Assembly: GCA_016935195.1 (NCBI GenBank)
Contig: JAFGRL010000106.1
Location: forward strand, 1-41,309
Source: Sedimentisphaerales bacterium
Lineage (GTDB): Bacteria; Planctomycetota; Phycisphaerae; Sedimentisphaerales; Anaerobacaceae
Reading direction: 5' to 3'
DNA: 41,309 bases
Shown: positions 25,801 to 35,100 of the stretch, piece after piece
Layout: every line of letters begins with the position of its first letter
Position numbering within the stretch: position 1 is the first letter of the stretch
The notes under the pieces: generated by a model
What the model was told of the DNA's origin: nothing
Databases searched by the model: none
The model's input: only the letters and a program-made list of their open reading frames with translations
Program-made: the position numbers and the translations under genes

Positions 25801-26856
25801 GTGAGCCCAATGAGAGGAGGCCCTCACCACCAGCCTTCGCAAAGGATTGTGAGAAATCTGTATGGTCAAGGGGGTGCAGAGTCACAACAAAGCTGCCCCA
25901 ATGAGCGTGTTTGCGCAGTTTATCTTGTCAGCAAGTCGGCAGTTTTCAGGTCTATACTTGAATTGGTTGAGACAATAGCAGCTCGCAAGTGCCCGGTAAT
26001 CATCACAGGTGAAACCGGTGTCGGCAAAGAGATGGTCGCCCGGCAGGTCCATTATGTAAGTAATCGTGCAAAGAAAATCTTCGTGCCGGTTGACTGCACA
26101 ACACTTACAGGACAGCTTTTCGAAAGTCAACTGTTCGGCCATACAAGGGGTGCTTTTACCGGAGCGGTTGACAGCACGCTCGGCTTTTTCAGAGCTGCCA
26201 ATGGTGGGACGATTTTTCTCGACGAAATAAGCGAAATACCACTTGATTTACAAGCTAAGCTCCTGCGGGTTCTCCAGGAACAGGCAGTAACACCTCTTGG
26301 TTCGACCAAATCTTATTCTATTGATGTACGGGTGATTTGCGCAACGAATTGTAATCTTCGTGACCTTGTGCAGGAAGGAAAGTTCCGCGCTGATTTGTAT
26401 TACCGGTTAAATGTCGTTAATATTGAGATTCCGCCACTGCGACAGCGAAAGGAGGACATCCTTCCGTTGGCTGATTACTTCCTCACCAGCCAGGCAAACT
26501 TTTATGGCGAGCCGCAAAAAGCTTTAAGTTCTGCCGTTAGAAAACTGCTGCTCAATTACTCCTGGCCGGGTAATGTGCGTGAGTTGGCCAATGCTATTGA
26601 ACGTGCCTATGTCTTAACTGAAGATTATGAAATCCAGACTGCGGCTTTCCCATTCGAGATTATTATCGCTGATACAACCTCTTACTCCAAACACAAGCTG
26701 CCGACGCTTGAAGAGGTTCAGCGTAATATTATTGCTCGAACACTTGAATACACAAAGGGGCGAAAAATAGCTGCTGCCAAAATTCTCGGTGTTGAACGAC
26801 GTCGACTCAATCGCCTTATAAAAAGGTTGAGCATCTCCGAAGACAGCAAGTCCTGA
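25801..26856 (+). CDS. sigma-54 dependent transcriptional activator without receiver domain
   Basis: 351 residues. The AAA+ domain that remodels sigma-54 polymerase spans ~40-275: Walker A GETGVGKE (70-77), the sigma-54 contact loop GAFTGA (117-122), Walker B GGTIFLDE (135-142) and the arginine fingers in FRADLYYRLNV. A Fis-type HTH closes the protein (GRKIAAAKILGVERRRLNRLIKRL). The first ~38 residues are not a receiver, PAS or GAF domain, so activity must be controlled by partner proteins or by expression. The GTG start is uncertain; the ATG at 25810 is an alternative. No obvious -24/-12 promoter is close by, so its targets are unknown. Confidence 0.92.
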   Translation: MSPMRGGPHHQPSQRIVRNLYGQGGAESQQSCPNERVCAVYLVSKSAVFRSILELVETIAARKCPVIITGETGVGKEMVARQVHYVSNRAKKIFVPVDCTTLTGQLFESQLFGHTRGAFTGAVDSTLGFFRAANGGTIFLDEISEIPLDLQAKLLRVLQEQAVTPLGSTKSYSIDVRVICATNCNLRDLVQEGKFRADLYYRLNVVNIEIPPLRQRKEDILPLADYFLTSQANFYGEPQKALSSAVRKLLLNYSWPGNVRELANAIERAYVLTEDYEIQTAAFPFEIIIADTTSYSKHKLPTLEEVQRNIIARTLEYTKGRKIAAAKILGVERRRLNRLIKRLSISEDSKS

Positions 26857-26979
26857 GGACGCTAAAAGATAAGCGAATCCTTTTTCTGCTCATTTTTAGT
26901 CAAACCTGAAAAATCTTTTGTTGTTGAGAATTAGTTGAGTATTAACTAATGCGCCCTTAAAATTTTTTTTACTCAAAAT

Positions 26980-27834
26980 TTATGACTTTCTTCTCAAAAG
27001 CTTTTTCAGTTTTTCTAATTCACCCAGCTTCATATGATAACTGTGCGTCTTATCAGGAAACTTCCCTGCCTTAATCTCTTGGCTGTACCTTGCAACGGCT
27101 CTTTTTATCTCTTCAGCTAAATTGCTGTAACTCTTTGCAAATTTTGGGCTTACACCTTCATCTAATCCAAGAATGTCCGGCAATATCAGTATCTGCCCAT
27201 CACATCCCGAACCAGATCCACAGCTAATAACCGGTACCTTGGAGCTTTTTGTAATAATTTCAGCTACCTCTGCGGCAGTACCTTCAAGCAATAATGAAAG
27301 GGCACCGGCACAAGTCATTTTATCAGCAAGACTTATAAGCTTTGCAGCCATATCAGCCGTTGTGGCTTCAGCCTTGAATCGGCCGATCCTGTTGATACTT
27401 TGTGGCCTTATTCCAATATGTGCCATAACTGCAATACCCGCATCGCTAACTCCTTTAATCACATCGAGATATGCTTCTGTTGCTTCGATTTTTACCATTT
27501 GAGCGGTCGCCTCGGTAACAAATCTGCCTGCATTTTTTATCCCTTCGGTTATACTTGTCTGATAGGACAGAAACGGCATATCAGCCACCAAATAGGCATT
27601 TGGAGCACCTTTGCGTACTCCTGCGGTTATCGCAACCATAAAATCCATCGTTGCCAGCAGCGTAGAACCAAAACCTAACATAACCTGTGCAGCCGAATCC
27701 CCAACTAATACCATTTCGACATCAGTACATGAGATTAGCTTTGCTGAAGTATAGTCGTAGCAGCTGACAGCGGCAATTTTTCGCTTTTGCTGCTTGGCCT
27801 CGAATAAATCTGCGATGGTTACGGGCTTATTCAT
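26980..27834 (-). CDS. panB: 3-methyl-2-oxobutanoate hydroxymethyltransferase
   Basis: It transfers a hydroxymethyl group to alpha-ketoisovalerate to form ketopantoate in pantothenate/CoA synthesis. 284 residues in the family range. Seen: YDYTSAKL, the metal-site loop LVGDSAAQVMLG, VADMPFLSYQ, the MAHIGIRPQS segment, and the catalytic Glu in LLEGTAAEVA with the conserved GSGSGCDGQILILPDILG near the end. The ATG at 27834 is preceded by an AT-rich leader; a weak TTGATA/TATTTT promoter pair lies about 40-70 bases upstream on the minus strand. It diverges from a candidate small RNA. No panC or panD is in the window. Confidence 0.95.
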   Translation of the reverse strand: MNKPVTIADLFEAKQQKRKIAAVSCYDYTSAKLISCTDVEMVLVGDSAAQVMLGFGSTLLATMDFMVAITAGVRKGAPNAYLVADMPFLSYQTSITEGIKNAGRFVTEATAQMVKIEATEAYLDVIKGVSDAGIAVMAHIGIRPQSINRIGRFKAEATTADMAAKLISLADKMTCAGALSLLLEGTAAEVAEIITKSSKVPVISCGSGSGCDGQILILPDILGLDEGVSPKFAKSYSNLAEEIKRAVARYSQEIKAGKFPDKTHSYHMKLGELEKLKKLLRRKS

Positions 27835-28082
27835 AACGATTCTTAAAAAAAATAACAGCTAAAACGTTAAAATATGGGAACAAAGCTGGTTTATCAAGCG
27901 TAAACTGATTGGGTTTTTGTGGCTGAAATTGGCTATTTTTAAGGAAATTCAAATAAAATTAACGTTTTTACAACAAAAGACTTGATTACCAGCGGAAAAA
28001 AGGTAATTTTTACAGAAAATTCTCTAAAGAATTTCTAAGCATTTTTTCGATGACATTACATAAAGGGGATTTAAATATATAA
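27835..28082. other. intergenic region upstream of panB and the candidate small RNA
   Basis: AT-rich, about 250 bases, with no gene. Promoters for panB (minus strand) and for the small transcript (plus strand) should lie here, but none is consensus-like enough to list. Confidence 0.4.
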
Positions 28083-28182
28083 AAGGCATGAGGCCTTGAT
28101 ATGTAAGCTATATTCCTTTTGCTTTTCATCACCCTCCTCCGAAGCCAGATTCTTGAAGCTTTTTTGGAATCTGGCTTTTTTT
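28083..28182 (+). ncRNA. candidate small RNA with anti-Shine-Dalgarno segment
   Basis: A short hairpin (AAGGC, loop, GCCTT; 28083-28097) is followed by an unpaired pyrimidine stretch containing CCCTCCTCC (28132-28140) and then a strong intrinsic terminator (28142-28182). Since panB diverges at 27834, any transcript ending here must begin within the ~300 bases before. C-rich single-stranded motifs that mask ribosome sites are a known small-RNA design. It could instead be an attenuated leader of the PAS regulator at 28496. Confidence 0.45.
28142..28182 (+). terminator. intrinsic terminator
   Basis: AAGCCAGATTC (28142-28152) pairs perfectly with GAATCTGGCTT (28167-28177), loop 14 bases, followed by a run of Ts. 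This is the clearest rho-independent terminator in the window. Confidence 0.85.
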
Positions 28183-28495
28183 ATGCGCGTGTGCTCGCCA
28201 ACGACGCACAAAGGTCGCTTTTATGCGTCGGATCGAAAACATCGAAATGCTCCGTGGCGAAACATCAGCTTGAACTGACTCCAGCAACGAAAAACAACGA
28301 GGCGTCGATTAGCAGTTCACCGTCGAAAAAACCAGAATCAAACCGAAGTCCATTTACCCAAATCTTTAATTATGACAAAGCACCATTCATTTTGGGCGAA
28401 ATAATTGCTGTTAGTTACAGGACTGAGATGTTTGAGCTTGCAACAATAGTAGCATTTTGCGATTGTCTGTGTTATATTGTTTATGATAGAAGAAA
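28183..28495. other. leader region of the PAS sigma-54 activator
   Basis: About 310 bases. It holds a perfect seven-base inverted repeat, CGACGCA (28202-28208) and TGCGTCG (28224-28230). Frames crossing this region (28096-28278, 28119-28526) have no ribosome site and no recognisable family. No clear promoter was found. Confidence 0.45.
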
Positions 28496-29833
28496 ATGGA
28501 GAACAAAGAGCAAAATGTTATTTTGAATTCGATAAGTGAAGGTGTTTTCACTGTCGATTTGGACTGGCGGATCACTTCGTTTAACCGGGCGGCTGAGGAA
28601 ATTACCGGTATTAAGCGCCAAACGGCAATCGATAAACACTGCAGGGACGTTCTGCGGGCAGATGTTTGTGAAACCGGCTGTACATTGGCGGCAACGATGC
28701 AAACCGGCAAGCCCATAATGAATAAAGCTGTACACATTATCGATGCCAACGGCAAGAGAAGAGCAATCACCATATCAACAGCTTTGTTGAAAGATTCCAA
28801 GGGTAAAGTTATTGGCGGAGTTGAGATGTTTCGTGACATGAGCATGGTAGAGCAGCTCCGTAAGGAAATCGAAGGCCGATATTCATTCGAAGATATAATC
28901 AGCCAAAGTCATAAAATGCAGAACCTCTTTGCCATTTTGCCAAACATCGCTGAAAGTAACACAACAGTTTTAATTGAAGGCGAAAGCGGCACGGGCAAAG
29001 AACTTTTTGCCAGAGCTATTCATAATTTAAGTTTCCGCAAAGATAAACCTTTCGTTGCGGTGAATTGTGGTGCCCTGCCTGATACACTCCTGGAATCTGA
29101 GTTGTTTGGTTATAAAGCCGGTGCATTTACAGATGCCAAAAAGGATAAACCCGGCCGGTTTGCTTTAGCCGAAGGTGGTACGATATTCTTGGATGAGATT
29201 GGCGATATCTCTGCCGTTGTTCAGGTTAAACTGCTGCGTGTTCTGCAGGACAAAACTTACGAGCCGGTAGGTGCTGTTTCTTCTGTTAAGGCTGATGTGC
29301 GTATCATTACAGCCACAAATAAAAAACTCGGCGAGCTTGTCAAAGAGGATAAATTCCGAGATGATTTGTATTACAGAATCAATGTGATGAAACTGGAATT
29401 GCCTCCGCTGAGGGATAGGAAGGAAGACGTCCCGCTGTTAATAGATTTTTTTATTGGCAAATTCAATCGGTTACATAATAAGAATATTTGCTGTGTTACA
29501 AATGAAGTAACAGCGGCTCTTTTGGCTTATGATTATCCGGGCAATGTACGTGAGCTTGAGAATATTATTGAGCACTGTTTTGTTCTGTGCCCTGGCGAGA
29601 TAATAGAAGCAAAACATTTGCCTTTGTCGGTCCGACCGGCTTTAAAATCCGAGTCGACGGAAGACAGCGAACCTACGACCATTAAGCAGATGGAGATTAT
29701 TCTGATAACTCAGGCTCTCAGACGAAACAAAGGCAACAAAACTGCGGCAGCTAAGCAGCTCGGAATCGACAAAAGCACGTTATTTCGCAAAATGAAGGCC
29801 TTTGCCATCAAGCCCGAAACCTATTCTGAGTAA
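28496..29833 (+). CDS. PAS-domain sigma-54 dependent activator with a GAFTDA loop
   Basis: 445 residues in three parts. A PAS domain (~8-115: ISEGVFTVDLDWRITSFNRAAEEITG) holds three Cys (49, 58, 62; CRDVLRADVCETGC) that could sense redox state or bind a metal. The AAA+ domain (~133-365) has Walker A GESGTGKE (162-169) and Walker B GGTIFLDE (227-234). A Fis-type HTH ends the protein (NKTAAAKQLGIDKSTLFRKMK). The sigma-54 contact loop reads GAFTDA (209-214) instead of GAFTGA; this variant followed by KKDKPGRF is found in a PAS-regulator subgroup. Promoter targets are not visible. A candidate small RNA and terminator lie upstream. Confidence 0.92.
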   Translation: MENKEQNVILNSISEGVFTVDLDWRITSFNRAAEEITGIKRQTAIDKHCRDVLRADVCETGCTLAATMQTGKPIMNKAVHIIDANGKRRAITISTALLKDSKGKVIGGVEMFRDMSMVEQLRKEIEGRYSFEDIISQSHKMQNLFAILPNIAESNTTVLIEGESGTGKELFARAIHNLSFRKDKPFVAVNCGALPDTLLESELFGYKAGAFTDAKKDKPGRFALAEGGTIFLDEIGDISAVVQVKLLRVLQDKTYEPVGAVSSVKADVRIITATNKKLGELVKEDKFRDDLYYRINVMKLELPPLRDRKEDVPLLIDFFIGKFNRLHNKNICCVTNEVTAALLAYDYPGNVRELENIIEHCFVLCPGEIIEAKHLPLSVRPALKSESTEDSEPTTIKQMEIILITQALRRNKGNKTAAAKQLGIDKSTLFRKMKAFAIKPETYSE

Positions 29834-30468
29834 GCAATACCGGAGATCAGTACCTCCAAATTTATGATTCACTTTTTTCAGCGCGTTTAAAACAAACACG
29901 CTCCCTTAATTAACGCGAACTTGCGCATTTGATCGAGTTTTCTTTGCTCGTGTTTTGTGTTACATAAAAGCGGAAGATTTAAAAGTTTTTTGATAGGATG
30001 CAAGATGTGTTACACAGGTAATTGTGGATAGAGAATAACCTAAGAGAGGGGAGGAAGGCGGCACGAGGGGGGTGAAGTGAGAGGGGATGTGAGGTGTAAG
30101 GGGGATTAGTTTTGAGCATCAAGACATCGGGCATCTTGGACAGGGAAAATCGTGTTAATGTGTGTGGCGGATGAGAAAAGAAGAAATGGAGTAAATCTGC
30201 GATGGGGACGGAGTAAGGGTGCAAAGTGTTAATTTTGAAGAATGTCTCGTTTCTTCGGCTGCGCTGCTTTGCGGGACTGGCAGGGTGGGAGTTTTTTGGC
30301 GGCTTTCTTTGCGTCTGAAACTTTTAATTATCTGTTACTTGGCAAAGCTTGTCTGCCTTATAAACTAAAGTATGGTTTAGCCTTCGAAACGGGCATCATT
30401 TATCAGGAATATGGACATTTAACTAAAATTTGAGAATTAAAAAATATGCAAAACTTTTATGTTTTTTG
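29834..30468. other. intergenic region with G-rich plus strand
   Basis: About 630 bases. Between 30048 and 30104 the plus strand has runs of four to six Gs (30048-30051, 30067-30072, 30083-30086, 30100-30104), possible but long-looped quadruplex material. A frame at 30242-30433 has no ribosome site or family. A weak inverted repeat around 29879-29903 follows the activator gene and may end its transcript. Confidence 0.45.
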
Positions 30469-30496
30469 TTGACAAACAAAAAAATGCTTTTATAAT
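30469..30496 (+). promoter_or_regulatory. strong sigma-70 promoter of the surface-protein locus
   Basis: Perfect TTGACA (30469-30474) and perfect TATAAT (30491-30496) with a 16-base spacer. Transcription should start near 30503, giving an untranslated leader of about 200 bases before the TPR gene. It is the best promoter in the window. Confidence 0.8.
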
Positions 30497-30710
30497 GGTT
30501 CTTGAATTTAGCGAGGACAGGTGGCGTTTATTATTAGGGCAATAGCTTATTGGGGAAAAGTAGTGCGGGGCAATTTTAAAAATTGCATACGTAAGCTGTC
30601 TTTTACGTTTTATGAAGCTATATTTTCCACGTCGTATGCACAACGGGTCAAATCCCACAAGCAACTGTCTCATATAGAGTTTTTAATCACAGGTTTAATA
30701 GGAGGTTAGA

Positions 30711-32135
30711 ATGATGGTTAAGCGAATTGTAAATGTATCTTTTGTCGGTTGGATTCTTCTTTTTAGCGGAATAGAGCTAGCATGTCTGGCCGATGATGCT
30801 GCAACATTTTACGAGACAGCCTGCAAACATGCCTGGGCAGCAGAAAGGGAGCAGGCCAAGGCTCTTTATCAGCAGATAATAAATAGCTATCCCGACAGTG
30901 AGTATGCCAACAAGGCACCGCTGGATATTGGCAGGGCAGATATCCTCTACTATATCGAAATCAGGGATGATTATTCGGCCCAGCAGGCAATTGGCAATCT
31001 GATTGCCAACTACAATGAGCACTCTTATCTGCCAGATGCCCTTTATTCCGTTGCGACAAGATGCACAGGCTACGCTAAGTACGAAATGGCGAAGGAAACA
31101 TATCAAAAGATAACACAAAAACGACCTGGAAGCCTGTTTGCAGGCAGGGCCCGGTTGGATATCACAAGGATAAAGATATTGGCTCTTATCGATGAAGGGC
31201 TCTATAGCGAGGCTGAAGAAGCGACAAAAACATTGAAAAGTGATTTTGCCGGCCATACTTATCTGCCCTGGGCACTTTATACTATTGGAAACAGATATGA
31301 AGTAACAAAAGCATATCAGCAGGCACAGGGAGTTTATCAGGATATAATCAAATCCCACCCTGACAGTCTCAATGCCACAAGGGCACAGGCGGGATTATCG
31401 AGGATAGGTGCGTATCAGCCTATCGAAGAAGAAGAACCCGTTACTCCCGGCGAGGTTATCGATACTCTTGTTGCCGGTGCTGCTGAAAGTGGGGATATAC
31501 CAGCTTCGATTTATGCAGCAGCAGGAAGATACGAACAGAAAGGCAAGTATCAGCAGGCAGAAGACGTTTATCAGCAGATAGCCAAGGATTATCCGGAAAG
31601 TCCGTATGGTAATAAATCTCGGCTGGATTCGCCGCGGATGTTTATCTTCACTTATATCGATGCGGAAGATTACGCAGCGGCACAGGCGGCAACAAGTCAA
31701 TTGATAGCGGATTTCAATGACAATTCCTATTTGCCCACGGCGGAGCTTCTCATAGCCGAGCACTATTACGTCAAGGGCCTTTTTGATAAAGCACTGACAA
31801 TGCTGCAGACGGTCATAAACGACCCTGTATGCCCGATTGCGAGACCAATGGCATATATCTGTGCAGGCAAGTGTTACTACAAGCTTGCCGATTATGAAAA
31901 ATCAACGCAGTACTATGAAAGAATCGTTGCCGAATACCCCGGACATTACCTCGCCTGGCAGGTAATGTACCTGATAGTCCAAAATTACCAGGATATGTAC
32001 AAAGCCGGGCTTATCTCGAAAGTACAGGCTGATTCAAAGATAAAGGCCGTCTATCAACAGCTTCTAAAAAGATATCCTGATTGTAAGGCAGCCAAAGCCG
32101 CCACGCACTGGTTAAATCAACATAACTCTAAATAA
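30711..32135 (+). CDS. exported TPR-repeat protein
   Basis: 474 residues with AGGAGG just before two adjacent ATGs (30711 and 30714). A signal peptide covers residues ~1-27 (ending near CLADDA). The rest is helical tetratricopeptide-type repeats in two blocks (~30-235 and ~255-470), with repeated units of the form YQQIINSYPDSEYANKA, YQKITQKRPGSLF and YQQIAKDYPESPY. This resembles BamD/YbgF-like outer-membrane assembly scaffolds, but no family assignment is firm. It probably acts in the periplasm as a protein-interaction scaffold. The beta-helix gene begins 14 bases after it, so both likely share the strong promoter. Confidence 0.88.
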   Translation: MMVKRIVNVSFVGWILLFSGIELACLADDAATFYETACKHAWAAEREQAKALYQQIINSYPDSEYANKAPLDIGRADILYYIEIRDDYSAQQAIGNLIANYNEHSYLPDALYSVATRCTGYAKYEMAKETYQKITQKRPGSLFAGRARLDITRIKILALIDEGLYSEAEEATKTLKSDFAGHTYLPWALYTIGNRYEVTKAYQQAQGVYQDIIKSHPDSLNATRAQAGLSRIGAYQPIEEEEPVTPGEVIDTLVAGAAESGDIPASIYAAAGRYEQKGKYQQAEDVYQQIAKDYPESPYGNKSRLDSPRMFIFTYIDAEDYAAAQAATSQLIADFNDNSYLPTAELLIAEHYYVKGLFDKALTMLQTVINDPVCPIARPMAYICAGKCYYKLADYEKSTQYYERIVAEYPGHYLAWQVMYLIVQNYQDMYKAGLISKVQADSKIKAVYQQLLKRYPDCKAAKAATHWLNQHNSK

Positions 32136-32149
32136 AGGAGAAAGGCAAA

Positions 32150-35100
32150 ATGAATCCTCGATATTATCTGATAGCCATCTTTATTGCAGGTCTGGTGGCT
32201 GCTGTTAACTCCATATGCTATAGCTGCCCACCAACTTATTACGACCCGGAAGCGATTCTAACAGCCGAACCCGAATACGTAATGACCGACGTAAATACAA
32301 CTCTTGACGGCAGTGATTCTTATGATGTGGACAGTCACGGCAGCGGCGGGCTGGACGGAATCGTCAAATTCGAATGGGATTTTGAATATAACAACGTTAC
32401 CTTCACGCCTGACTACAATGAAACTTCCGGCTCTGCCGGTGATGGTGCATTTGACGGCAAGACCACACACTCCTACAGCTCTGCCGGAACCTATATCGTG
32501 ATGCTCAAGGTTACCGATAACGATGACCCCTGCGGTACCGATACCGACACCTGCACTGTTTACGTTAATATGCGGATTTCGGTGCCTGACGATGTAAGCA
32601 CTATCCAGGGGGCAATAGATGTGGCTATCGACGACACCGTTATCACCGTCTCCGAGGGCATATATTACGAAACTATCGATTTTAATGTCAAAAATATAAC
32701 TCTTACAGGAACAGACCCAAACGACTGGGAGGTCGTGGAAAAGACCATTATAGATGCCAACGGTTTGTCGGAGGACGTAGTAGAGTTTGACTCAGGCGAT
32801 GCAAATTCTACGCTCACAGGACTTACAATCAGAAACGGAAGGATTGGTATAGACTGCCGAAGTTGTTCGCCTACTATAAGCAAATGTCTTATCACATGTA
32901 ACTATAATGATAACTTGTACGGTGGAGGGATGTATTGTTATGATTCATCTGCCATCATAGATAAATGTATATTCAGACGAAATGAAACTGTTGATGATGG
33001 CGGCGCAATATCTATTAGCTATAGCACGCTGAGCACAACAAATTGTGCGTTTATCGGTAATTTAGCCTCGGGTCTTGGAGCAGGTATTTATAACGAAGAC
33101 AGCGTTATAAAGGTAATAAACTGCATTTTTAGCGGAAATAAAAGCAAAATCATCGATGGATGTGGAGGAGCTATCTGCAATTATGATATAATGGCTTCAG
33201 TACCTGCAATTTTAGAACTTACAAATTGTACGTTTAATGATAACTCAGCCGACTATGGTGGTGCATTATATAATTATCTTGGTGATGTAAATGTGACGAA
33301 CTGCATCTTCTGGGGCAACCAGGCTGACACAAGTGGTGGAGAAATATACAATTATGTTGGTGAACTGAACTTCAGGTACTGCGACATTGAAGGTGGAATC
33401 GACGGCAACAAGGTTGGCGGCGAAGACTGCAACGATGTCGGCGGTAATTTCGACTCGAATCCCAAATTCATCGATGCAAACAACCCGGCAGGCCCAGATG
33501 GCTTCTTTGGCACCGAAGATGACGGCCTGCACCTGCTGTCCGACAGCAACTGCATAGACAGGGCCGACAGCGGTATATCTGACTTTTCGGCCTATGATAT
33601 GACCGGCCTGTCAAGGATTGACGTTGATTATGTAACCAATAACGGCGCCGGCGAGCCTAATTATGCCGATGTAGGGGCATACGAATCGCTGATGGTCTGG
33701 TTTGTGGATAAAGATGCCTCCGGCACTGATGACGGCAGCACATGGGCCAATGCCTATCAAGAGCTGCAGGATGCCCTCTCTAAGGCTAAAGATGTCAATG
33801 ACGGCGGCCAGATATGGGTCGCAGACGGCAACTACAGGCCCACCGACGGCAACGACCGTACGGCATCATTCGAGCTTGTCGAAGCCGTGGCGGTCTATGG
33901 CGGGTTTGACGGCACAGAGTCCCTGCGCTGCCATCGCAACTGGACAGCCAATATAACCACTCTTACCGGCGATATAAACATAGTCGATGATGCCAATGAT
34001 AATTGCTACCACGTCGTTGAAGGTGCCAATGATGCGACATTGGACGGCTTTATTATCACAAAGGGTATGGCTGACGGTGCCGGTGCCGATGCCAATAGAT
34101 ATGGCGGAGGGATATACTGGGACAACGGCTCAATTGCCATAAGTAACTGTTCCATTATAGACAATGACTCGAGCCTCCTGGGCGGCGGGATTTATAACTA
34201 TCAGTGTACCCCCGTTATAACGAATTGTTTCTTCAGCGGTAACAGCTCTTCGTATGGCGGTGCCCTCTACAATCGCGAAAACACCAGCACAGGCTGGCTA
34301 CTAACCAACTGTGTATTTACCGGCAATTCTGCCTGGCGGGGTGGTGGAGTATATAATGACGATTCTTCGCCGGCGATTGTTAACTGCACGCTGCACAAAA
34401 ATAGCGCCACAAGCGATTACGGCGGAGGTATATACAACGGCAACAGCTCGCCGACAATAACCAACTGTATATTCTGGGATAACGATGCAAATGCCACCGG
34501 CGACCAGATATGTAACGCCGGTACTTCAAGTCCGACGGTAACCTACAGTGATGTCCAGGGCGGCTATGACGGAACAGGCAACATAAATTCCGACCCCTGC
34601 TTTATAGACGCAAATAACGCCGATGGGGCTGACGATATATTCGGCACCTTCGACGATGGACTAAGGATAAAGACCACCAGCGGCTGCATTGACGCCGCAA
34701 ACGGCAGTATAGCCCCGGCAGCAGATGCCCTGGGCTACCACCGCTGCGACGTCAACAGCGTCAGCAATACCGGCGCAGCCGAGCCCAACTATGCCGACAT
34801 AGGAGCATACGAGTCCGGCCCAGCCCTGGTGGTTATGTGCTGGATTGACGAAGCTGCAATAACATCACAATCAGGCGGCGAGGGGTACCTTTACGCTCAA
34901 GATGATAGTGTTTTAAATGAACGGCCAGGAATGATCCGGTATTTCACCGACCTCTCAGACTACAGGGACATCATAAAATCAGAAAAGCTCCTTGTCGTAA
35001 GAAGCGGCTGCCTCGCCCCCAACCCGGATTGTGGTACAACTCTGCTTCTCCCAAAGTCGTTCGGCACTCCAAATGAGGTAAGCGGCATCAGTGTTAAAAC

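Noticed and set aside
28183-28526. Plus-strand frame 28119-28526 as a gene
   Set aside because: It begins inside the candidate small RNA, crosses the terminator and overlaps the next gene's start.
30242-30433. 63-codon frame upstream of the surface-protein promoter
   Set aside because: No ribosome site or family, and it lies in a G-rich non-coding gap.
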